The notes under the pieces: model-generated | Told to the model about the DNA's origin: nothing | Seen by the model: the letters and a program-made list of their open reading frames with translations, nothing else | Database searches by the model: none | Position numbers and translations under genes: made by a program | Assembly (NCBI GenBank): GCA_015039365.1 | Contig: WION01000630.1 | Span: forward strand, 1 to 27,320 | Length of the DNA stretch: 27,320 bases | From: Amanita rubescens | Taxonomy: Eukaryota; Basidiomycota; Agaricomycetes; Agaricales; Amanitaceae | Direction of reading: 5' to 3' | Part shown: positions 10,086 through 19,342 of the stretch, piece after piece | How positions within the stretch are numbered: the first letter of the stretch is position 1 | Layout: every line of letters begins with the position of its first letter

Positions 10086-11826
10086 CTATGATATACGGGT
10101 GTTCTTACCCCGTCCTTTTATCTGTTTGGGTTTACCGCTAGGCAACTTTGTTTTGCATTCCTCGATCCAACTCAAAACCTGCCGCGAACGTTCGTCTCCA
10201 ATGTTTTTTTTGCACAACTCGCCCCACTTCGGGAGTTCAGTCCCTGCCAGGTGTTCAAACATTTCCTTGAAGTTATTGACTTGGTAATCGTCCAGGCTGC
10301 ATGGATCTTGCGATACTTCAAAATTTATATTGAAGAGATCTTTTGCCGCGCTAAAATCGTCAAAACCCCATAGTTTGAAACCCGTATGACAGCTGGTGGT
10401 AAACGTCATGACCCCGTGGATCGTCCCAGATGGTATAACAAAACTCTTGCTAGCGTCCACTAGAAGTAGCTCGAGCTTCTCAAACTCCTCAATTGCGACC
10501 GTCATTGAGAATCCGTGAAGTGTTCCAGAAACATATTTTTTGCAAAATACCTCCAGGTTATGCGTAGTGGGTGGCCAGAAAAGCCATAACTTTGTCCCGG
10601 AAATATGTCGTATAAATTGGGAAGCCCCACAGTAGTCGACGTGGGGATCGGTGATAGACCCCCTGGGGTTAATTGAGCTTAACCATGTAGGCTTTTTGGC
10701 CCCCAGACCATGCTCGTACACATGGCTGACGCTCCCTTCGAATGGTCCTGCCGTCAAGGAACATTTTCCCAGACCTCCTTTTGTCTCCGGTATGGTCAAC
10801 GCTCCGAGGAGAGGACACGACGAGCCTTTGTCCCCTGCCTGAGACAAGGATGATAGCACGTCCATGATCGTAACATGGGTCACCTGAGTTCCAAGCCCCA
10901 AGTTAACCTTGCTGATATTCGCGTCTTTCGCCTGACTTAGATCGTGAAGGACGTCTTGAAGTTTGGGTTGGGGGTTGAAGGGTCCATGATCCGCATCTGC
11001 GAGTAGATGCACGTGTGTCATGGCGGTGCCGTGCGGGATCATACATGGATGCTCGATTAATTTTGCGAGGATGTCGCATCCTCGGTCGTGTGTTTGACTG
11101 ATATTGGATATAGGAGGGGTGGCCCAGAGAATAAATTTCTCTAGTATCCAACGATTCCCTTCATGTGCCAAATCAGGGAGGGAACGCGTGTTATCGACAG
11201 TAGCAGAGAGAGGACTTGGTGGTATCCCCGTTCGTAGACGCTTTCCGCCTTTGTTTTCATGATCGCTATGGGAGCGCTTCCTACTGGGAGATGACCCTTC
11301 AGCTTGTTGATTATTTGAAGTGCTTGATTTGGTATCAAAGTAGGAGGTGACACTCCTCCACCGGAACACGTATTCCTCCAGCACGAATTTCGATTTGAGC
11401 GTTGGGTGAGTCGAATACGGCTTATTGAGGCGAGGGCATCGACGTCTCCCGTCTTTACAATCCTCGTCGATAGAACGCCATTTTGAGTGGGCCTTGTAAT
11501 ATATCTTGTGGTTATCATGATTTTTGCCTGGTACGACGGGAGGGCAGTTCCTCTCTGCCGTTTCTATCACAACATCCTGAAACGAAGTTTGAACGGCGAT
11601 ATCCCCAACAGAACCGATCCGTTCGGCTGGAGCATTAGGCCCGACGAAGAGACTGTAGCATACTTGCCTCTTTTGGAAAGTAAAATTCATGGCCACCTTT
11701 CGGAACGCGTCGCTCTCTGCCTCGCCTCCGCAGTCAGCTATAGTATTCAAGCACCGTAATAGAATCGCTCCTACCGATAGTAGCAGCCGTTATCTCGCCA
11801 TTGACAGGGTAGTATGTTTCCGACAT
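10086..11826 (-). CDS. JmjC-domain protein, predicted Fe(II)/2-oxoglutarate oxygenase
   Basis: The C-terminal half carries a JmjC-type double-stranded beta-helix. The HxD motif (PHVD) is at about residues 376-378, GTKLWLFWPP at about 391-400, and the distal histidine in IPSGTIHGV at about 451, so the iron triad is intact. Such enzymes demethylate histone lysines or hydroxylate proteins in the nucleus; the substrate here is unknown. A likely bipartite nuclear signal (SRKR...KRLR) lies at about 162-178. I place the start at 11826, with a 58-nt intron (11774-11717) containing a CTGAC branch-like site; this joins MSETYYPVNGEITAATI to ESDAFRKV in frame and gives about 560 residues. The alternative is the internal ATG at about 11690, which gives a shorter, intronless protein. 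No PHD or Tudor domain is visible. The gene is divergent from gene B and has satellite remnants on both flanks. Confidence 0.85.
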
Positions 11827-11893
11827 TTCTAGTTCCGTTTATAAGTTTTGAGGTTCCAAAGTTCCGAAGCGCGTTGAAGACTGTTAATAGTTT

Positions 11894-11946
11894 AGAGTCA
11901 CATGATTATGTATAAATACTTAGTATGTACATAGTCATGTGACTCT
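11894..11946. promoter_or_regulatory. 53-bp inverted repeat with TATA centre, copy 2, between divergent genes
   Basis: Same element as 6465-6517: arms AGAGTCACATGA / TCATGTGACTCT with TATAAATA at 11911-11918. Each arm contains a CACATG/CATGTG E-box-like core. It lies 68 bp upstream of the proposed JmjC start and about 250 bp upstream of gene B, where a shared divergent promoter would be. Promoter function is inference; it could equally be a small non-autonomous element. Confidence 0.5.
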
Positions 11947-12155
11947 GAATGCTCGTCTCAAAACAACTGGGATATCTCCACCACATCTTTGAGCGGTGCC
12001 CTGAGAAAAGTCCTGGGTGCATTTAAGGTGGCATCCTTTCAGACTGCACCCGATTTGAAGTGGGAGGAGTGCCCAACGAGCCTACGACATTTGCTTCAGG
12101 GGCTTAGTCATGGATGTCACACGCTGTAAGTCGTCCAAGGTGTCGTCCCATTAAC
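11947..12155. repeat. Diverged satellite unit upstream of gene B
   Basis: The order of blocks follows the satellite: GCTCGTCTCA, GGATATCTCC, GAGCGGTGCCCTGAGAAA, CTGGGTGCATTTAAG, CCTTTCAGACTGCACC, GATTTGAAGTGGGAGGAG, CTACGACATTTGCTTC, then GATGTCACACGCTGTAAG. It ends about 40 bp before the gene B start codon. Confidence 0.65.
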
Positions 12156-12193
12156 AACCGAACCATCTTCAACGATACTGCTGTCGCTCAAAA

Positions 12194-14935
12194 ATGTTTG
12201 TAAAGTGCCCCCACATCTGCATTCATTCCAAAACAAAGACGGCCTCTGGCATCATCTGGAAAAAGGGTTCGACATACTCCAGTCACATTCAAAGCAAATC
12301 CATCCACCCAAATTGTGACGCCACCTGCCCCGCTTATAAACAACGGAAGCATCCCCACGATGATGTCACGGAGGAGGACTGGCGCCGGTTTGGCGATGCC
12401 ACATTTGAGAGATTCTTCAAGAGAAAGGATCGGAATTTATTGGCTCTTGGCGCCATTCCAAGCCAGTGTCTCTCGGGAGAAAACCAAGAGAAGCTGAGCA
12501 GTGTGGTAGTTCAGAGTTCAGGTGAGAGTCATCCTGTGGTGGTTTATTAGTTCAATCTCAATAAACAATTCAGATGTTGAAAATACTGCTATGGCAGCGC
12601 CAGGGTCAGGCCCTCCAGTGGCAGGTCCATCTAGACTTTCCAGGTCCCCTACACCAGCATGGACACCTGGCCAGAGACGTTCCAGGTCCTCGCTCCCCGC
12701 TGTACCACCTTCTCCAGAATCACCATTTCAACCAGTCCCCGGTGACATTGCCTGCTAAGCAGAGATTGGTGATGCCACGGTCAGGCCCTCCGATGGCAGG
12801 TCCATCTAGACGTTCCAGGTCCCCTACACCAGCGCGGGTGCCTAGCCTGAGACGTTCCAGGTCTCCTACACCAGTGAGGACGCCTAGCCTGAGACGCCCT
12901 GCAGGTCTCCTACACCAGCATGGACACTGCTCCCCCCTGTACAGCCATCTCCTGGACCAGCATTCCAACCAGTCCCCGGTGTTATCGCCAGCTACCCTGC
13001 CGCTGCGCCATGATGTCAGCATTGGGACAACTCCAAAACCTTCACGGACGCTCCGGGATATCGGCGTAGGGATGACTCCAAGACCTTCCAGGACGCTCCA
13101 GGATGTCAGCATTGGGATGACATCTGGGATTCTATTCGATGTGGGGATTAACACAGAGGCGCTCTCCGACGATGAATTTCCCATTACCGAATCTGAGCTG
13201 GGAATGATTGAAGAATCAGGGATTCTCATTGATGGGGGGGTTGGCACGAACGCACTCTCAGAGGATGAATTTGACATTGTTCCTGATTCTGAGCCGGAAA
13301 GGATTGAAAGGGCGCTGGCAAATGTATCCCAGGCAGAACCCAGCAACCCACAGCCTCAGAGTCCCCAGCTACGGTCACCCATCCCATCACCCGTCCAATT
13401 GCCCATCCCATCGTCCCAGCCCAGAGCCGCAGCCACAAACTGCGTTTCACATATATGCAGGCGCCTTCCCCAGTCAAGAGGCAGCGATGACAAACAGGTA
13501 CTATACAGACAGCATCACCATTTGCATTGTGGAAGATCCACGGTTGGTGCCGTCCACTGTAGAAAATGAGGGTGAGGATTACTGGATGGTGAAATCCGAC
13601 AGCATCCCCAGCAGGTGGATGAGGAGTTTTGAAGAGGGTATTCCTCAAGCTGGGAAGAAAAACGGCTTGCTGGGAATGGGTACGTCATGATCTTGTCGTC
13701 ATCTGGCCAGGGCTAATTGATTTTGACAAAGGTTCACGTCTTGTATGCCCTGCACAAAAAGACGGGTTCCAGCAGGCTTTTCAGCTTGAAATGGACGAGT
13801 TTCAAAAATGGACTTTTGAAACAGAACTGGAAGGTATGGGAGGTGTTGAAGAGCTCAGATCTAGTTCTTGGAGGCATTCCTCTGAGCTGGGGATTTTATG
13901 TGCGTATATTTATTCCAAAATTTGTTTTTGTCTTTGTAACTTATTGATGACGCGTGTCAAAATAGGTCGGTGAAGGATGCGTTCACATGTGAGGAGCTTC
14001 CAATGGCGATGGAAAGTTTGAAGACGATCTGCAAGATGACGAACGTGTTTCCGACTCCCGATCAAGAGCTTTGGCTTGGCCAAAAGCTTATGTTGATGGA
14101 CGGGCTAGCGGAAATCGCAGAGACGGGTGACAAAGACGCATTACCCGAAGTACTTTGAGATCAAGGATCCCAGAGATGGCAGGTTGTCGAAGAGGGGTGA
14201 CCTGCGCATCAAGAGGGGCTATTCTGAACGGCGTCTCCACGTTCCGCAAAACAGTTTGGATGTATTCAGAGAAAAGCTCCAGAAATGGGTTGAAGATACG
14301 GAGCAGGCTTACGACCACGACGTCCTCAGACAATTGGGGGTGGAAGCTAGGTGGATTGGGACTTCATATGTGGAAACGTTGAAGTGGGTGGGAGAGATGC
14401 GGGTGTATTTTGTGGGTGGGGTGAGGCGGAAAACGCTTTGGACTCTACCGAAAGCAGGCGGTTTATCGCTGAGTCAAAAGTCGGAAGACTTTATTGAGTA
14501 AGTTTTGTTTTCATTCGGTTCAACTTGATATGATTATCATTATATAATATTTTTAGGGGTGTTGGCGAGAAGAAAGGGAAGCTAAAGATGGAGCCAGAAG
14601 GGTTTGAGAAGGTAAAGGAGGGATTCCGGGACTTTGTTGAGGAGTCGTACAGAGCGCTGGTGAAGAAGGCGGAGAAGGATATGGGAACGGGAAACTCGGA
14701 CCTACGAGTTTTCTGCCGGTTGGATGTGGCGGCTATGAGGGTAGAAGAAAGCGAGGGGGCTTCGGAAGGGATGGGGTTCTTTGTAAATGGGGTACGGGGG
14801 ATGGGTGCGGGGCTGTTCTTTTCTTACGCGGGGCAAGACATGGAGGAGTTTTCGAAGGATATAGCGATAGCTCTCAGAACTTGGGTGGCTATCAGGAGGT
14901 CTGTCAGGGAAGAGGTGGAAGGGGTGGAAGCATAG
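12194..14935 (+). pseudogene. ATP-grasp-family gene, decayed paralogue (gene B)
   Basis: Paralogue of the gene at 24234-26977 with the same exon order. Exon 1 (12194-12521) has the Cys/His-rich N-terminus, with C-x3-C, two His and C-x3-C (CPHICIH ... CDATCPAY). A Pro/Ser/Arg-rich linker with SRSPTP repeats and acidic DVGINTEALSDDEF-type repeats follows, probably over introns 12522-12573, 12742-12784 and 13374-13419 (the last two are uncertain). Then come the central domain, the intron 13680-13731 after the conserved WEW, exon 13732-13899, exon 13966-14497, the intron 14498-14556 and exon 14557-14935. The frame breaks near 13640 (between SFEE and RVF) and near 14127 (between AET and TKTHYP), and the phase at 13899/13966 is off by one unless an AAG acceptor at 13975 is used. 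The metal-binding FVNEV of the other copies reads FVNGV. Together these suggest a dying copy. Confidence 0.7.
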
Positions 14936-15044
14936 CTATTGTGATATAAATGTGATATAAAATAACAAGTTTGCATGGCAATAGCATGGGCGATCTTGCA
15001 GAGCCTACCTCTCTCTTTGGTCCTCTCTTTGGGGCTCTCTTTGG

Positions 15045-15405
15045 TGCACAAGAATTAACAAAATCACTCAAGTCTGAACAGTCAGAGTGCAGAATGAACG
15101 GCGAACGAACACGGCGAACAAACGGCTAACAAACAGCTAAAAGAATTAGCTCTCAAGTCTGAATAGTCAGATGGCAGAACGAACGGCGAACGAACGCGTC
15201 AAGAAAACAGCTATCAAACAGCTAAAAGAATTAGCTCTCAAGTCTGAATAGTCAGATGGCAGAACGAACGGCGAACGAACGCGTCAAGAAAACAGCTATC
15301 AAACAGCTAAAAGAATTAGCTCTCAAGTCTGAATAGTCAGATCACAGAATGAACGTCGAAAGAACAGCGATCGAACGGCAAACAAACAGCTAACAAACCA
15401 CTAGC
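15045..15405 (+). repeat. Dispersed GAACGGCGAAC repeat, tandem plus-strand array
   Basis: Roughly 85-bp units are repeated about three times (landmarks near 15136, 15221 and 15306). Each reads AGCTAAAAGAATTAGCTC, AAGTCTGAATAGTCAGA, then GAACGAACGGCGAACGAACG. The first unit matches the reverse complement of 9270-9381. An A-rich stretch (15473-15500) follows, in the 3' flank of the minus-strand gene. No gene is visible between 14936 and 15513. Confidence 0.85.
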
Positions 15406-15513
15406 AGACTCAAAAGGGACTCAAAGGAATGACAGGCCACAGCAACAAAGCAAGTTTATATTAATGTAATGTATAAAAAATTAAAAAAAACAAAAAAAAG
15501 ACGCCAAGGCCCT

Positions 15514-17332
15514 CTACGTGAGGGGAGCTGGGAGGGTCCCAAATCCTTTGGATGACCCCCAACCCGGCTCTTTGTTCTCCAACTGGTCCAGGCTTTCCTG
15601 GGGGGAGAAGAACACCGATCCTATCCTTCCTGGGGTCGTGTTGTGCTTCCCAGAGTGGTAAGGAGTGATAAAGAACTTGGCGACATAGTGAAACAGGTGG
15701 GCGGACCGGAAAAAGCAGATGTGGCCTGACATGTAGCTAAAGTTCAAGTTCAGCAGCTGAGATGAGAAAAAAGAGAGGAAGAATAGGACCTCACCTCAGC
15801 TTGGCGCTTAATTCTGGAACGATCATTTCCCCGCCGTCAAAGAAGCCGCAGGGGAATGAAACGGTCGGCCCCTCATCCTTGTCGTCGACGTGGAGTCTCC
15901 CCTGCAGCTTGTAGATCAAGGCTCTTCCGAGCCAAGGTCCACAATCCTGTTTGACCCAGACGCCAGCCTCAAAGGCGCGTCGGAATTTTTTGTATTCCTC
16001 GGGGAAGAGGAACTGGAAGTATTGCGAAAGCATTTCGGCCAAGGGGCTGCTGGCGAGGTAGTAGTTTTGGAGGGCGAGGTGGGCCTTGGAGCATTCGCCT
16101 CCTGCGCCTACTTCCTGAGACGACGGGGTCAAATTGAATAAGAAAGAAAGAAAAACGAACGAAGGAAAGGACTTGCTTTGTGCGCTTGCTGTGGCCAGGC
16201 CTGAACGATGTGCCTAACCCCCTTTCTCTCCTCCACTACTTCCTTCGTTTTTCGGTCATAAAATCTGTTGACGCGGGGGTTTTCGAGGCCTGACTCGAAG
16301 AGGTGGCGCTTCTCGGGGCCGGTGATGGTTGGCTGCTTCATGGAGAAAAGGTGCTTGGGTTCGTTCGTGGTACGAAGTCAGCACGTCGCCCTAACAAACG
16401 AACGGAAGAACGTAAGCCAAAAGAAGAGGTAAACGGAAGGTAGGAGAGGCTCACCGCAATCCCGTCGGAAACGATCTCTTTCCCCGCATTTTTGGCGAGA
16501 CGAAGATCCTCCAACCCGCGGCCTTCGATTTGCAATGTCATAATTGTCCCAAAAGGCGTCCTTCTTGAGAGTGTACTCCTTCGGGGGATCATCCTTGATC
16601 CGTTCGGCCATGTAGTTGAAAAGCCGGACGCCGTTTTTGTCGAAATATTGAGCGGAGAAGGGGCGGGACTCGATGCGCCTCTTTTCTAGTTTGTTCGCAC
16701 AAACCTTGTAGAAACTCTTGCGCAGCTTCGCCTTTGCTAGAGGCGCCCAGCTCCTCAAGCGAGAACGGAATGGTAATTTTGTCGGCGAAATTCATGAATT
16801 GTTGGACGCGCAGGGGGGGCGTTCGGAGCATGTGCTGGAATCGCGCGGCTACGCTCCTCGCGACGCCTTCGGTGCCGATCGACTTGGGGAGGGCCTGGGT
16901 AAAATACTTGACTGGCCTAACCTCCTGTTCCTTAGTGTAACGCTGTGAAAAAGATAATAGTTGAGCCTTTTTAAATAACGACAAGACGAGGAAAGATAGC
17001 TCACTGGTAATTTCCGCGTCGGAGAGCGCGACGCGCGGCGTCGGCGTTTCTGCAGGAGAAGCGGTTAGATTGGGGTTAAAAACGGCATAGGGGAAACTTG
17101 CCTGTTGGCCCCCAGAGCGGGCGGGAGCGGGAGAGGAGGACCTGGAGCGGCGAGGAGCGGCGGAGGGGGCGTCGGGCGCCTGGGGCAAAGGGGCAAAGGG
17201 GCAAAGGGGGAAAAACGGTGAAAATGCTGTTAAAGATAGATGAGGGAAACATACGGGGGCTCTTTTTTTGCCTTTTGCCTGAGCCTTTCGGCCCCTAGAT
17301 TGAGAGGGAGGGAGAGAGGAGCTTTGAGGCAT
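15514..17332 (-). pseudogene. TET/JBP-like 2-oxoglutarate dioxygenase gene, frame-disrupted
   Basis: Exons on the minus strand: 17332-17255, 17179-17102, 17049-17005, 16942-16455, 16390-16177, 16114-15795 and 15736-15514. The last two encode the likely catalytic core: HVD at 15892-15884, FFDGGEMIVPEL, then YMSGHICFFRSAHLFHYV (distal His 15699 or 15690) and GRIGSVFF with the expected arginine. Spacing and the GGE...PEL / FRS...H pattern recall fungal TET/JBP proteins, which oxidise methylated bases in DNA; a related 2OG oxygenase is possible. The N-terminus is Pro/Ser/Arg-rich, with a basic KRRRR run encoded by the 45-nt exon. Introns 17101-17050 and 16176-16115 begin GCAAGT and only join in frame as GC-AG introns. 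The frame seems to shift near 16735, near 16550 and near 16345, so the gene is probably broken, unless these are assembly errors. Confidence 0.6.
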
Positions 17333-17499
17333 TTTTCGGTTTTCGGGAGGTGAGAGTTATGTTGAAAAGGGCGTGAGAAACGAGTTTATGAGCCCCGTCG
17401 GCTATTCACTTCGATGGCTGCCCTGTTAAACGGTGGAGGCAGATGGCGTTGGAATAAAACATTTCAGTTTGTTGTATAATAAATCCAGAAAGAACTCGG

Positions 17500-17970
17500 A
17501 ACGAATGGAATGGATGAAGAGCGATAAACGGGGAACGAACTTGGAACGAAATTTAGCCGCAGCTCATCCGTTATTTATCGGATTCACTTCAACCAGGTAG
17601 CAATAGAAAGTCCTTGAAAATGTCTTTCTATTGATCTTAAACTTGGGCAAAGAATCTCAGTGGATGTAGAGCGATAAACGGGGAACGAACTTGGAACGAA
17701 CTTGGAACGAAATTTAGCCGCATCTCATCCGTTATTTGTCGGATTCGTTTCTAACCAACCTGCAACAGGAAGCCCTTAAAAAGGCCTTTCTATCGGTGTT
17801 TAGGGTGGTGAAAGAATTTCAGCGAATGAGGTGCTATAGCTGAGGAACGAACTTGGAACGAACTTTGGCCAAATCTCGCCCGTTATTTATCAGATTGGCT
17901 TCAACCAACTACCAAAAGGTAGCCCTAGGAGAGGTCTTTGAGGAGCTAGAGCAGGTTTTTGACGGGCAGC
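17500..17970. repeat. Tandem repeat of about 150-160 bp, three units
   Basis: Landmarks are GATGAAGAGCGATAAACG (17513), GATGTAGAGCGATAAACG (17663) and GAATGAGGTGCTATAGC (17824). Each is followed by GGAACGAACTTGGAACGAA, then ATCTC(A/G)(T/C)CCGTTATTT, then CTTTCTAT- or CCTAGG-type sequence. The third unit is the most diverged. A partial relative lies at 19186-19330, with CCCTTGAGAATAGCTTTCC and CCAGAAAGAACTCCGAACG. I see no gene between 17333 and 19340. Confidence 0.8.
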
Positions 17971-18240
17971 TTCCTCTTCTTCTTGCCCCAAGCGTTCTTT
18001 TGCTCAAAGTCAATTTGACCTGCCCTAAAGTCACGTGCGGGACGCAATAATTCGCCTTTAATCCAGACATTTTTTTACAAACAAGTCTAACTACTTTTCA
18101 CAACCAGAGCGTGTAACTAGTGTAACTATGAGCTAGCTAGCATGTATCACAAAAAGGTGGGGAATATGGCCATACTCCGGAGCAGGTAAAAAAGAAACGA
18201 AACGAAACGAAACAAAATGAACCCTAACGAAGCTAACTCT

Positions 18241-18620
18241 AATGGTGATTGGTGGTCTGCGAACGAATGGCGGTCTGAATGGCGGATGGCGGTCTGAATG
18301 GCGGTCTGAATGGCTGAATGGCGTGGCGGTCCTAAACCCGAAACGAACCCGAAACGAACGAACGGCGGTCTGCAATGGGCTAGTGAGCCTTTGGTAAAAA
18401 ACAAAAGAACCGAAACAAACCTGGTCTGCGAACGAATGGCTGAGAACCCAAAACGAACCCAAAACGAACGAACGGCGGTCTGCAATTGGCCAGTCAGCCT
18501 CTGGTAAAAAACAACAAAATGAAACGCACCGGCACCCGGACACCCGAACGAAACGAATCCTAAACGAACGATACCTGCAATTGGGATGTCAGCAGCTGGA
18601 ACAAAACGAAGGGGCGAAAT
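18241..18620. repeat. GGCGGTCTG-rich minisatellite and about 101-bp direct repeat
   Basis: Bases 18260-18330 are short GGCGGTCTGAAT units. Two longer direct repeats follow, around 18352-18420 and 18452-18520, with AACGAACGAACGGCGGTCTG, CAAT(G/T)GGC, then AGCCT(T/C)TGGTAAAAAACAA. CGAAACGAACC runs are frequent. No coding signal is visible. Confidence 0.75.
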
Positions 18621-18639
18621 GAACGATAATGCGCTTGCT

Positions 18640-19342
18640 CAGTGATTGGCGATTGTAGATGTTGGTGTTGGTGCGTCGAAATGTCAGAACGGTGCGGTCC
18701 AGAACGATTGTGCGCAAAGCGCTAATGCCCCCAGTCCAAAAATACCCTTGCCCGGAGACGTTCTCGTCTCACAAATTGGACAAGGGGCGCAGACCGGAGA
18801 CGTTCTCGTCTCACGCTGTTTGGTCTACGCAGGAGGAGACCCCTCGGAGCGGAACCAGACGTTTTCCTGCATTGCTGGCGCCAGCTTTGCGGAAAGGCCC
18901 GTGTGAACAGCGCAGAACAGCTACTCTGCGGACCAGCCGCAGCGCAGTGCCCTTTGCCTTTGCCCTTTGGGAATCACCTCCTAAATGCCCCGGATTCAAA
19001 TTGCCCCAGATTCAATGCCCCCAGATTCAAAAATTTTGCCCAAAGGAAGGTGGAAGCTGGATGGTCGGTGGTGGTGGGTGGAGGAAGAAAAAACGACGCG
19101 TCGACGCGTTGACGCGTTAAGCGTGAGACACAACCAAACAATGACAAATAATAACTCAAGAACGAAATTGGCTCGGTGCGCTACCTACCTTGCGCTCTTT
19201 TTTTGCTTTAGCCAAAGTGCTGGTGGAAAGCCCTTGAGAATAGCTTTCCATTGGTATCTTGTTTATATAAATATGTTGAGCGGTTTTGGAAAAATTCCAG
19301 AAAGAACTCCGAACGAACTTTACTTGTAGCGCCATCATCCTA
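18640..19342. other. Non-coding, low-complexity stretch
   Basis: Short repeats only: a 20-bp direct repeat (18753 and 18795) that contains the inverted pair GAGACG/CGTCTC, three TGCCCC(C)AGATTCAA-like units near 18982-19030, and GACGCGT repeats at 19094-19118. Open frames of up to 153 codons cross it but consist of these repeats, so I do not call a gene. The partial relative of the 17500 repeat ends it. Confidence 0.5.

Noticed and set aside
15514..17332. KDZ transposon carrying the TET/JBP-like gene
   Set aside because: No transposase, terminal repeats or target-site duplication are visible around the gene.
18659..19120. A 153-codon open frame
   Set aside because: It consists of short repeats and low-complexity sequence, overlaps other equally long frames on both strands and shows no domain.
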